Below the pieces are notes generated by a model. The model was not told the origin of the DNA. It saw nothing but the letters and a program-made list of their open reading frames with translations, and made no database searches. The position numbers and the translations under genes were made by a program. This document shows, in pieces, positions 37,704 through 48,632 of a stretch of DNA of 64,000 nt (within the stretch, counting starts at the first letter, position 1; each line of letters begins with the position of its first letter). The stretch is from Cliona cf. orientalis (taxonomy: Eukaryota; Porifera; Demospongiae; Clionaida; Clionaidae): NCBI GenBank assembly GCA_963930775.1, contig OZ005705.1, forward strand, positions 6,510,001-6,574,000, given 5' to 3'.

Positions 37704-39039
37704 TTAAAACCAAATGTTGCCCATTTGTTGGTACACACCCGCTCCAACCTGCTCCACAGGGACATTAAGGTCCAAGGTGTCCACATATTGAACAAACTTT
37801 CCCCAGTCTCCGTCACCATCGCCATAATCTCGACATTTTTTGTTGCGGTAGCCACTAATGCCAGTCTCGTGGAGATTGTTGGCAGGGTTGGCTGGGTCCA
37901 CTATGCGTGGAAGAAGCTGGGGAAACAGGACACTGGACTTTTGGTAGTACTCTTCCCAGTAGATACTAAAAGAGATAGTCCAAAGATACTTAGTTAAGGC
38001 TTATTAAATTTAGCACTTGCTACACTTACTCTGCTCTTGCATGATTCTTCACAATACTCTTCATCTCAACTGTTGTCCTACAGTATTAATGCGGGTAGTA
38101 TTGACAATATCTTTAGTTTGAATCTATTAACTAACTCTGTGGCTATCTCCCTGGTGGAAGGATCACTTCTTGGCAGCTTTGAACGGGAAATCTCATAGGC
38201 CCTCAGCACTAGGACTGATAGGAGATAGGACTTTGGTTTGCCTCTGTCTCCCCACTCCTGACAGTTCCTCCAGGCCTTGGCTCGCCTGATGAACTCCTTC
38301 ACCTGAATGATACATGGCCTCATGTATATTACTATGATCATTCAATTGTTCAAAGATCTACCTGGTTCTCCTGCTTACTAAAGAAACGAACTTGCCACTT
38401 TGAAGCACTTACTGTGAACCTGTGTCATGGTAAATTTTGATATTCTTCCCCCCTCCCCCTCATTTTGGTGCCTTACTTTGATCTTTCACCTGGATTGATC
38501 GTTTGCAAGAATTGGTATAATTCTCTTGGATGATCTCCCCAATACGGACTAACTAGCATGTCCACCTCAATCATCCCATCAAAAGTGAACTGCCGAGATC
38601 TGGATGTCCTATCCTTATCTGTCAACATGAATGGATTCTTCCTATCAAGATACCGTTCCAAAAGGTCCAGTGCTGAGTCAAACCCTTCCCTGACTATCTG
38701 ATGTCCAACAAGATCTGTAGAATCGTTAACAATAATAATATTATTGTATTTGTTAGCAGAAGTTGTCCTGCTATACACGGACATAAACTACAATTGCAGT
38801 ACTTTTGGAGTAGACCACTAGATCCAGATCAAAGTTTCCTGGCACTGCCGTCCCATGACCGAGAGAGCCTGCCTTGATGATCTCGGAGATATCAAATGTT
38901 CCCCCTGGTTCTCCTTCCTAGTATTATTGCACCTCCAACAATGGTAAGATTCTCCTAATAACATGAACTTCTTTACCTGTAAACATCTTACTATCTTGTC
39001 AACTGCTCTATTGGCATCTGATACCTTCACTAAAGACAT
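37704..39039 (-). CDS. OAS: 2'-5'-oligoadenylate synthetase, unit B
   Basis: Seven exons, 39039-38977, 38917-38803, 38714-38477, 38407-38362, 38302-38136, 38077-38030 and 37965-37704, encode 312 residues. The nucleotidyltransferase core is complete: AGSLGHGTAVPGNFDLDL with metal-binding Asp51 and Asp53, and Asp111 in IEVDML. The C-terminal OAS domain follows (KPKSYLLSVLVLRAYE; LPRIVDPANPANNLHETG). OAS enzymes make 2'-5'-linked oligoadenylates; in vertebrates they are switched on by double-stranded RNA and activate RNase L. Sponges are known to have several OAS genes. An in-frame Met 13 codons upstream (39078) is an alternative start; the shorter start matches the unit C copy. Confidence 0.93.
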
Positions 39040-39899
39040 CTTCTTGAGATTGCAAGTAGATATTATGTAGCCATTCAAGGTTCGTTCTCTGCTACAACTA
39101 ACTAAAGCTACTAATAAAAGGCTATTTCTTATACAGCTATCACTCCGGGGATTTCCCAGGGAATTCCCTGTGATAGTGCATCCTTGGAATACATGTACGT
39201 ACTTCTTGAGAACGTATTAGTTATGATTAAAGCATGATGGTGCATGTGTATGATATTTGTTTGAATGGAGTTGGTAATGTGTGTTATCTCTCAAGAAGTA
39301 ATGAATGGAAATAAGTTCATAAGAAATACTCTCTTGTGACAACTTTTCTTTAGGAATGATGAATTTCAGTAAAAATTTAATTATTAAGGAATTCATGACT
39401 ATGACCATGCTCACACTCCTTAAACCAAAGGAATTCGTTATCTCCACTATCAAGACTTTCTCAATTATCTTCGATAGAGATCTGTTTTCTCTGAAGAAAT
39501 TCCAGCACTAGCTGTTGTCATTAGCAATGATTACTATTTTACACAATGAAAAAAATTAATAGTCCTCAGACATCCTATGACATTTCCTGGAGTTACCAGT
39601 AGCGCTCAGAATGCAGAGAGTTGTGATTTAAATTTTACAAGGCGGGTATCATGATGTATCATGTATCATGGATGTGAATCATGACTGTATATCACAATGT
39701 GATCTGCGACGTTCTCACTCTGCTCGAACGTCAAATAGCTATTATACCCATGACCAGAGCATGACAAAGAACAGACCTCATCTCTCACTTCGCCTCGACA
39801 ATGCATTTTTATGCCCTCCAGGTAAGGACATGGACTATAAAAATGATCATCTGAAAAATAATTTTGTTGTATAACAATAATATTATTATAGTAAACTAA
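39040..39899. other. Spacer between OAS unit B and the LRRC51 fragment
   Basis: 860 bp matching in part the spacer at 42211-42918 of unit C (shared GAATGATGAAT and CATGACCATGC blocks). It contains the OAS promoter side and no gene. Confidence 0.5.
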
Positions 39900-40377
39900 T
39901 CATCTGATTTCTTTTTTACTTTAACTCTAGCTAGATACGTTCAGTTTGCTCCATGTGTCAGCAGTGGCTCTGTCTGACTTTGTGATACCACTGAAGTCCA
40001 ACGTGTGCAGATGTGGCAGAGTGGAGAGGACATGCTGCTTGTAGCCCGCCACAACCTCAATGGGATTGCCGTGAAGGGTCAAAGTTCTCAGCATGGGGAG
40101 ACCAGAGAGCTTGTTGACTTGAGAGAGCGAGGTGATGTTGTTGCCATGGAAATAGAGCATACGCAGATTGGGAAGATTCAGCAAAGCCTACGAAATGCGA
40201 CAATGAATAGTGATTATGATGTCCCAAAAGTTTTTGCTAGTGTAGTGTTGACAAGTGATGATGAAGAGTCTAGCTCGATTGACAAAGTTTTGGGGGAAAA
40301 TTGTGCAGTTGCATCTTTTCTGGATAGCATAGTATTATTGAGTGATATAAAAACGGATAGCCCATTTGTTAAGCATA
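39900..40377 (-). pseudogene. LRRC51 last-exon fragment, unit B
   Basis: Minus-strand 39927-40190 repeats the final LRRC51 exon (MLYFHGNNITSLSQVNKLSG, TLTLHGNPIE), followed by the same intron sequence as in unit C up to about 40377. A small change near the 3' end moves the stop forward (NVSS instead of NVTRVKVKKK). Exons 1-3 are absent, so it is a truncated duplicate. Beyond it, 40378-40470 is unrelated filler at the junction with unit C. Confidence 0.88.
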
Positions 40378-40470
40378 CTACTGTAAATCGCGAATATTTC
40401 GTTGTTAAAATATTTTCGGACAGCCTGGCGTGTGCGAAAATTAAACGCACGAAAATACATGTGCAATATT

Positions 40471-40624
40471 AGCCTGCTATCTGGTTGCAGTGGAGGGATA
40501 CTCAGCCGCTGACGCCATTGCAGAGACCAGGAGAAGAAGAAGCTGGTCCATTGAGACAGAGCAACAGGAACAAGCTGTCTTTGATTTTGAAAGACACAGA
40601 ATTCAATCAAAAACTAGAAACTGA
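40471..40624 (+). pseudogene. DUSP23-like exon 2 fragment, unit C
   Basis: The match to unit B starts abruptly at CCTGCTATCT, just after the HC-x5-R loop, and continues through [17 protein letters not shown] to a stop at 40624. With no first exon and no catalytic Cys, it cannot be an active phosphatase. Confidence 0.9.
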
Positions 40625-40879
40625 GGTAGAATATGTACAATGTCATGACAGGTACAACTGCAGCTGGCAATTTTATTCTGTTTCACATTTTATTTATTTC
40701 AGCAATGCTTTTATTTATTATTCTGATTTTTATTCTTAGCCCAGTAAATTAATAGTCCACAAAGATAATTAATTTTCATAAGTCATGTGGAAAATTACAT
40801 ATATACGGCTGTAGTTAAAAATACACAGCACTATGCTCTAAAATGTCTCCAGTTAAAAGTCGCCTCTTCCTTGCTTAAG

Positions 40880-42210
40880 TTAAAACCGAATGCCGCCCAT
40901 TTGTTGGTACACACCCGCTCCAACCTGCTCCACAGGGACGTTAAGGTCCAAGGTGTCCACACATTGAACAAACTTTCTCCAGTCTCCATCACCATCACCG
41001 TAATCTCGACATTTTTTGTTGAGGTGACCACTAATGCCAGTCTCGTGGAGATTGTTGGCAGGGTTGGCTGGGTCCACTATGCGCGGAAGATGCTGCGGAA
41101 ACAGGTCACGATAAGTGGACGCATTGTAGTATTTTTCCCAGTAGATGCTAGAACAAAGCAATCCAGATAAAAGTTTGTATCACAGGGCACTTGTTACACT
41201 TACTCTGCAGTTGCATGGCTCCTCACAATATTCTTCATTTCAGCAGTTGTCCTGGTAAAGTTGGTGGGATACTTAATAAATTAATAAATTGCATTATTCA
41301 GAAGAGTCGTTGATTGCTTACTGCCTAGCTATCTCTCTGGTAGAAGGGCCGTACAGCTTTTTGCAGGAAATCTCGTAGGCCCTCAGTACCAGGACTGACA
41401 GGAGATAGGACTTTGGTTTTCCCCTGTCTCCCCATTCCTGGGCATTCCTCCAGGCCTTGGCTCGCTTGATGAACTCCTTCACCTAGAGGAGGAGAGTCAA
41501 TGCATGGTCTCTTTTATGACGATGGTTCACACCTGGTTCTCCTGCTCCTTGAAAAATTGAACTTGCCATTTTGAAGCACTCACTGAGAACCTGTGTGTAT
41601 GTTTGTGGGGGGGGGGGGGGGGGGACAAATTTAGATATTATTTTTAGCCCTTATAGTTTGCGTGTGCATCACATTGATCTTTTTTCTGGATTGATCTCTT
41701 GCAAGAATTTGTAGAATTCTCGTGGATGCTCTCCCCAATAGGGACTAACTAGCATGTCCACCTCAATTTTCCCATCAAAAGTGAACTGACGAGATCTGGG
41801 TGCCCTATGCCTCTCTGTCAACATGTTTGGATTCTTCCTATCAAGAATACTCTCCAAAAGGGCCAGTGGTGAGTCAAACCCTTCCTTGATGATTTTATGT
41901 CCATCAAGATCTATACAAAAGAATAATCAATTATTGTCAATTTTATTAGGATAGCTATTATCACTTCTGGAGTAGACCACTAGGTCCAGATCATAGTGGC
42001 CTGGCACTGCCGTCCCATGACCAAGGGACCCTGCCTTGATGATCTCTGAGATATTGAATGTTCCTCCTGGTTCTCCGCTTCTCTGAAATAATATTAATAT
42101 TTGCATCTCCAGATTATAGGTTTCCCTAGAAGTTTTATAAGCTTTCTTACCTCCAAGCTTTCCACTATCCTTTTGACTGCCCTATTGGCTTCATCTATAC
42201 TCAAGGCCAT
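40880..42210 (-). CDS. OAS: 2'-5'-oligoadenylate synthetase, unit C
   Basis: Seven exons, 42210-42151, 42082-41965, 41910-41673, 41578-41533, 41482-41322, 41251-41204 and 41147-40880, again give 312 residues. Exon borders and phases are the same as in the unit B gene. The sequence reads MALSIDEANRAV, the GS motif and the paired Asp of the active site, IEVDMLVSPYW with the third Asp, and LPRIVDPANPANNLHETG. Substitutions are scattered along the protein, more than between the two phosphatase copies, so the OAS pair has diverged in sequence while keeping all catalytic residues. The exon 3 donor is a weak GTGATG. It lies immediately upstream of LRRC51's 3' end on the same strand. Confidence 0.93.
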
Positions 42211-42918
42211 TCTCTTCTGTGACTGCAAGACTTTGTGTAGATTTCTCACTATCTGCTCGTAAAAGTGCCATGCACTCAGTTTGATTTCTGATTATATACT
42301 GGGTTATCGGGGGATTTTCCCAGGAATTTCTTAGGGCAGCGTCACTGTACAGTACTACTGGGAAGCTTATGTAGGCCCTAGAGACTTTCAAATAATAATA
42401 TGATGGTGAATAATATTGCACAGAGTACCTGTACCGGATATCTAGTCTCGTGACCCATAGGTCAGTATATACTTATTTCCCCCTGCCATGGTCATGAAAT
42501 GGAGATACACAACTCTTCTACGTGACTCAGTTTACAAGAAATGTTTTCTTGTGATAAGTTTTCAGGAATGATGAATAATCTTATGCTAAGGAATTCCATC
42601 ATGACCATGCTTGTAAAGGGATTCATCATTAAGGTGTAGTGTAGGATGACCATGCATGTGTAATCTTTGTCAGAGTGACTTGCATTTCCTGGGATTCATC
42701 ATGAGTCAGGATGACCATGCTTTAATTTATTATGCGTTTCCCATCATATTCTGTGAGCACACAAAATTCAAATTCAAAACTTGCTAATTTAAAATACACC
42801 AAGCAAGTAACAGGGACACAGCCTTGAGAACCAAGGACTGGTATGTGAGATTTTATCATAAGGCTGCATGAGTCTATAATATAATACACACACACAGAAA
42901 TAACAATAACAATTATCA

Positions 42919-44074
42919 CTAATCATCTGATTTCTTTTTTACTTTAACTCTAGTTACGTTCAGTTTGCTCCATGTGTCTGCAGTGGCTCTGTCTGACTTT
43001 GTGATACCACTGAAGTCCAAGGTGTGCAGATGTGGCAGAGTGGAGAGGACGTGCTGCTTGTAGCCCGCCACAACCTCAATGGGGTTACCGTGAAGGGTCA
43101 AAGTTCTAAGCATAGGGAGACCAGAGAGCTTGTTGACTTGAGAGAGTGAGGTGATGTTGTTGCCGTGGAAATAGAGCATACACAGATTGGGAAGATTCAG
43201 CAAAGCCTAGAAAAGGAGTGGAAATGCAACAATGAATAGTGATTTGGGGAAGATTGTGCAGCTGTATAAAGGGCAAACTCTTTTCTAGATAGCATAGTGT
43301 TATTGAGTGATATAAAAATGGCTGGCCCATTTGTTATCTATGGTTAAGCATACTATATAGCTGAACTCACTTCATCAATGGTCTTGAGATCGTTGAATGA
43401 GAAGTCAATCCACTGAAGCTGCAGTGCTGGTTCCACGAACAGCTTCTCCAGGGACATCCAGAACCCATCCCATGAGTTGAGAATATTGTTATTGACCTTG
43501 AGAGCGGTGGAGTTGGACTTTTCTAGGTGAAGAGACGTGTTGGAGTCTCCTACCACCTCCTCACTCAAATCAAGCTGTATAGAAAGTTTATATGTGTAGA
43601 CTCTAGTTCAGCAAGCATCTTAGTTTGACAGTTGCTTTTTCAATAATAATAATTGGTTCTTTCTCCATGTAACCTTCTTAACATTACATCATCAGATATC
43701 CATAAGTACAGTATAATATAGCTTGCTACAGTATTAAGCTGTATACAGGTGTCTAATTATTATGATAACCATGTAAATTTCTAAAGCCGACTAAATTACC
43801 TCTAAACTTACCACAGCCTGATGTTCTCTTGATCTTGGCTTCTCCATCACTATATCTGTAGGACCATAGATAAAGGAAGGGAATATATAATCTATATGGT
43901 AGGACGTACCAACCAATAGCTTTTAATAAATTTTGACTCAATCATGTGTTACTGTACTGAGGTTTTAATACCTTCAAAGACATTTAATGTTTTGAAGGAG
44001 TAGTCTAGGGGATAAAACACCTCCTGCTTGTGATCCAGTTTGGAGACAGCCTTCTCTTTCTTTCTGGAGCTCAT
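42919..44074 (-). CDS. LRRC51: Leucine-rich repeat protein LRRC51
   Basis: Four exons, 44074-43972, 43855-43812, 43574-43371 and 43206-42919, encode 212 residues. The pattern PLDYSFKTLNVFED near the N-terminus, LQWIDFSFNDLKTID, LYFHGNNITSLSQVNKLSGL, LRTLTLHGNPIE and LDFSGITKSDRATADTW matches LRRC51 (the LRTOMT locus in mammals) block by block. It has about four leucine-rich repeats ending in a cap. The molecular role is poorly known; the protein is conserved in ciliated animals. It shares a 104-bp promoter interval with VMA21. Confidence 0.93.
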
Positions 44075-44178
44075 CTTGTCGGCTGAGTGGTTACCATAGC
44101 AACGATGAATTAAAATTTTAACCCTTCAGCTACTAGGTTGTTTTTTTTTGCTGAATCAGCGAATCTTTGTTGCACACG
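44075..44178. promoter_or_regulatory. Shared 104-bp divergent promoter, LRRC51 / VMA21
   Basis: The two start codons are 104 bp apart on opposite strands, so both 5' UTRs and promoters fit in this interval. A T-run (44142-44150) is the only notable feature. Confidence 0.6.
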
Positions 44179-44646
44179 ATGATGGCTAATCCCCTCGCGA
44201 CGTTGCTGTTGTTCTCCTTTGCTATGCTCGCTTTACCTGTGGGTGGATTCTTCGCCTCAAAATCGCTTATTTATGAAAGTAAGTAAGAATGGGGTCTCTA
44301 AAACTTTGATAGTCTCGTAAACCAGTCCCCTGATTATTTCCGCAGGCTGAATGTATTTCATCACCAGCCACGAGACTATTTATAGCTCCTGCATGATGAT
44401 TAATTGACAGGATTTGCGGCTAGCTTGATAAACTTTAGCTAGCCTAGAATAATTGAGACACCATTCATGCATGCATATTAAATTCATGTGCATGTGTATG
44501 TAGGTGTGTTTGGCATGGCGGATGGGTCGGTGGCTGCAGCGATAACAGCAGTGGTGCTGGTGCACTGCATCATTGCTGGCTATGTGTACGTTGCTTGGAA
44601 GGAGGAGCCCTTCCCACCGCCAATGCAGTTCAAGAAACAGGATTGA
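44179..44646 (+). CDS. VMA21: V-ATPase assembly factor VMA21
   Basis: Two exons, 44179-44278 and 44504-44646, encode an 80-residue two-pass membrane protein starting MMANPLATLL. Membrane segment 1 is TLLLFSFAMLALPVGGFFA, segment 2 AAAITAVVLVHCIIAGYVYV, followed by AWKEEPFP. FASKSLIYE and the terminal KKQD match VMA21, whose C-terminal basic motif retrieves it to the ER where it helps build the V0 sector of the proton pump. Length is a little short of human (101) because the N-terminal cytosolic tail is brief. Either of two adjacent Mets could start it. Confidence 0.92.
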
Positions 44647-46027
44647 GAATACTAATCATACCGAAGTATGTGCTACAGTACAGATGTACATGTACCTTGT
44701 TTTTATGTACAATCGTGGCCGTATTTTCTCAATCTTTTGTCAAATTTAACACGTACATGTTTATATTATGTACTTTTGTCACACACCATTGTGTTCAATT
44801 CAGTGGTTCTTTATCGTTATGCTGATTGTACTGAAGCATTGAATTTCATGATGACAATGTCAAGCCTTTTGATAGATACTATACAAAAGAACAAGTCTTT
44901 TTTGGCCTAAGTATTAATTTGCTGACATCATTATGACTTGACATAAACAAATGTACATGTAGAGATGCATGAATTATTGGTTGAGGAAGCATAAGAATCT
45001 ATGAAGAAGTAGTCTAGCTATATAAATTTTATGTGTGCTATAGTATAATCTACGGGCGGCTCATAAGCTCCTGATATAAAGTAGCATGTTTAGGACCATA
45101 ACAGCTGCTTCATCTGGTTACGAGCTATGTTCTGGTTTTTGTTCCAGCTCCATAGCTCTTTCCGTTGTCCGAGATGCACTTTGGCACGCGCCGCGGTGTA
45201 GAGTTACTGATATTCATAGTGCTTAATTACTCCGTACATTCCAATGGTGAAACCCATACGCGTTTTGGTACCCCTGTTCCAGCTCAATAAATAGCGATTT
45301 CCAGTAGGGACTATCGGGGCTAGACAATGCCAGCGGTACCCCCTCTGGCATCTGCAGCTGAAAACTGCACATGGTCCTGGACATATATGGCTTAGGGGTC
45401 GCCCAGGTTCCTCCCTTGAATAGCCTGTACATCCACCATAGGCTGACTTCGGTCCCCTATGGCTGTGACACAGAAGCCTAACTGGCTGCAGTAATGTCTG
45501 CCGTCTACCTGACCCTGACCAGCGTTCCAGCCTAGAGCTCGGAAGGTCGAAGGGAGGATGGGGTTATCTTTTTTTGTTTTGCTTATCATTATACTAATCT
45601 TTTTTTTCTCCTTCTAACTATTATCCTTCTAACTATTACATGACATGTTTTTAGCCCTCAAGTGCTGTATGAATGTTTGCCCTGGCCCTCAGCAGCTGTA
45701 TAATAGTGAACACATGGAGATTTTGGATCACAATATCACGATCATGGGATAACGTGGCTAGTATGCATGATCATCTATTAACAGTACAACCATAGAGAGA
45801 CAAAGAATAGAAAATCGAAATAGGTCCATTTGGGCATTGTGTTTAGAATCGACACTGAATGTATGTATAATGTGGGAGACTACAATATAAAACCAGTGTT
45901 CAAAGTGGCCATTAATACAGAATCTGATATAATAGTCAAAATGGCCATGTACACTTGTCATGATCGCACTGTTCAGCTAATGAATATCTATATAGTACGA
46001 TGCGATTCCATTAGAATTCATTGTTTG
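44647..46027. other. Convergent intergenic region, VMA21 / secreted protein
   Basis: 1.4 kb between facing stop codons. The part 45220-45560 on the minus strand has two adjoining coding-like frames (for example FQLQMPEGVPLALSSPDS and LGFCVTAIGDRSQPMVDV), higher in GC than their flanks. No family is recognised. It may be a decayed insert. Confidence 0.4.
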
Positions 46028-48472
46028 TTAAAGTTGTCCAGTTGTGTTGAGAGCCTTGTACTGTGTTAGAGCCAGCATGGACGCAGCATAGGTCCAAGGC
46101 TCAGAGCTCCAGAAGGGCCAGTAGCCGCCATTGACATTGTAGCCGTGAAAATCGAGAGGGGTTGTTTGGTTAAAGTGCTTGACTTTCAACATGTCATTGT
46201 AGACGTTTTTCGGTATGATTCCCTTCACTCCGATCACCATGTGGCTATCTGCTCTGGTTAGATTTGAAGGTATGTCCGTGCCATTGAGGTACTGAAACAC
46301 GTTAGCAGGATACCAAAATGGTAAATCCTGTGCGTGTGTGTGTGTGTGTGAAGAGGGAGGGAGGGAGAGAGAGATCACTTCTTTCATCAGTACTCTAATT
46401 ATTCAAGCCCAACGTACGTCAAAGTCCTTCACAGATCCCGAGAAAACCACATTCCAAGGTTTGTACTTTCCACTCAAAGTGTTCGCAATGAGCCACTGAG
46501 CAGCTTTGTTGACAGTTTCCACCACGGCAGCTGGTGTCTCGGCCAGCAGGGTATCTCCCTCCATCCACGTGTACAAGAGGATATTCACTGCCATAGCAGT
46601 GGAGAAGATCCTGTCCTGAGCGTGGTTCACAGGCTTATCTGGAAATCAAGTGAAAAAATAATGTGTTGGTAAATTAAATCTGGGGGATAACCTGATGACT
46701 AAAGAGTGATTTGATACTAGGAAAACAGGAACAGTTTTAGCAAAGTTTTAGGGATGAAAAAATCCTCAGATTTGCTAATTTTTTTAGCTTTTTGAGATTT
46801 TAATTTTTACCACATGTAGTTCTATCATTGGCTCCAAGGAACTCATCGAAGTAGACAGTACCACTCTGTTCGTCTGGGGTGGCCATCTTCAGCACGGCGG
46901 GGGTAACCACGCTCCTCATGGCAACAAGCAGCCTCTCCTTCACCCTACCGAGCACGGGGAAGGGGGGCAGGACTCCGCCATGCCTCGCTGAGTAGCTCTG
47001 TATCAGGTTCAAAGTACGTGCAGTGAACCAGTAGAAATTGAACACAGAGGGATAGTAGGTAAGAGCAATGTCTGGACGGCCGGAGAAATTTCGTTCAATC
47101 TGCCACACAATTAGATCGGTCGTGTTTTCGTAAATCATCTGTACTTCTGCATCGAACCACTGGGTGGGATCGCCCAGTCTACCCAATACAGCAGCAGTCA
47201 GTCCGTAAATAACATTGCTACTGACGGTCAGGTCAACGTTGTTCGTATTGAAGGGCATCACGTAGCTGTCGTGCGTCTGCCTGTCTTCGGTCAAATTTTG
47301 TGCCCACGTCACCACAAATGCACCTGTCCTGTTAGCAGCTTGCATTTCATAGAGATACTCTCTCAAGTAGAAAAAGGTCCTAGGGTCCACCATTCCATTG
47401 TCCAGTGTCCCACTCTGTGGGCGATAGGCATACTTCTTCAGGAGAGCAATTGCCTGGATGAAATTGGTGTTGTTCTTCAACCAAGTTTGGAAGAGAGCTT
47501 GCGATTGATTTGTCTGGTTTGAGTAGCGCTGGAGAAGGGTCCCAAGTCCCAGATTGACGAAAGTATCGTCAAAATCAGCTGGGATGTGATAGGCCAGAGC
47601 AGCTGATTCTCTGTGATAAAAATTAAAGTGCAAATATTGGGTTATTGTAGACTACGTAGTCTATAATATCTATGTTATAACTGAATGTTCTATATGTAGT
47701 GTACTCACATTGTGACCTGGAAAGGACCCAGAGTTTTATTCCAAATGCCCTCCATTCCAAGGTCACGGAATACCTTATGTAGGTAATCAAGAATATCTTC
47801 TCCAGTATCTGTCGCCTTTAGCAGATTCTTTGGACCACAAAACCACACCCCACTCGTCTTATTATAGACCTGGGGCCAAAAGACGAGCATACCATCCTCA
47901 GGTACATGGTTTTTATCGTGGTATGTATTTATTGCCTCCAGAGCGTGGAGTAGCTGATCCTCCAAGGGTAGGGGACCGTCTTGGAATCGGGAAGCCTCCA
48001 GGAGGATCGAACTGATCCAGAGAGTCACGAAAGCATTGTTGTCAAAGACGGTAACGTCGTCTCGTAGTAAGGCGAGCTCGCTGCTGCAACAGAAGTTCAT
48101 GCGGATGTCACAAGGATAGACGCCAAACTGCTTCTCGTTGAAAATGGTCGAGTCATCTTTTCCGATCTATTTAGAATCGTTTAAAAAGATGGCATAATAT
48201 TAATATGTATAATATTTGTTCAAAGCAACATTAAATACACAGATGTATTAAAAGAAATAGCACATTTATACAGTACAAAGAGGCAAATCATAATTGATTT
48301 TGAGTGATAATTAGTGTAAATTGCTTACCTGAGATTTGACAATCTTTGTTCTGAGCTCTTCAATAACTTTGTCCAGTTGAGAGTCTCCCCCTACCCGACT
48401 CGCTCCTAGCTGACTGCTAAAGATCACGAGTAAACACGGGAGGATTATATGATAACAGATAACAATGCGCAT
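46028..48472 (-). CDS. Predicted secreted glycoprotein of unknown function
   Basis: Five exons, 48472-48329, 48166-47709, 47610-46811, 46638-46418 and 46327-46028, join in frame to 640 residues. The N-terminus (MRIVICYHIILPCLLVIFSS) is a signal peptide. About a dozen N-x-S/T sites are spread along the chain (NKT, NQT, NNT, NRT, NLT, NFS, NGT), consistent with secretion. There is no later membrane segment. The body appears helical, with Trp/Tyr-rich stretches (GGYWPFWSSEPW, FNFYWFTARTLN) somewhat like alpha/alpha toroid enzymes, but I cannot name a family and no catalytic motif is clear. It is head-to-head with LARS1 at 160 bp. Gene structure is well supported; function is open. Confidence 0.82.
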
Positions 48473-48632
48473 GCATTCTGAGTGACAGCTAATGAATATT
48501 AATTACCCGGAGCTACCCCCACGTGGTGGGCATGGCAAGCGGTTGCACAAGAAATTGTAGAAGTGTCTATTTATAACACCATAGATTATACCTCAACCCG
48601 TCGGCTCTGAGCTTCAAGTCTTTAAGAGTACG
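48473..48632. promoter_or_regulatory. Shared 160-bp divergent promoter, secreted protein / LARS1
   Basis: Opposed start codons lie 160 bp apart. The interval contains CCACGTGG (48529-48536), an E-box palindrome. Confidence 0.5.

Larger units (their letters stand above)
34848..44074. repeat. Segmental duplication: three unequal copies of a DUSP23-like/OAS/LRRC51 unit
   Basis: Unit A (34848 to about 36379) carries the whole phosphatase and the last part of OAS. Unit B (36544 to about 40377) carries phosphatase, full OAS and the last LRRC51 exon. Unit C (40471-44074) begins in the middle of the second phosphatase exon and carries full OAS and full LRRC51. Gene order and strand are the same in each, and introns and flanks align as well as exons, so these are DNA-level duplications, not retrocopies. 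Confidence 0.88.

Noticed and set aside
40378-40470. Extra phosphatase coding sequence joining the LRRC51 fragment to the DUSP23-like fragment
   Set aside because: The 93 bp match neither unit and have no frame or splice signal leading into the fragment at 40471; it is junction filler.
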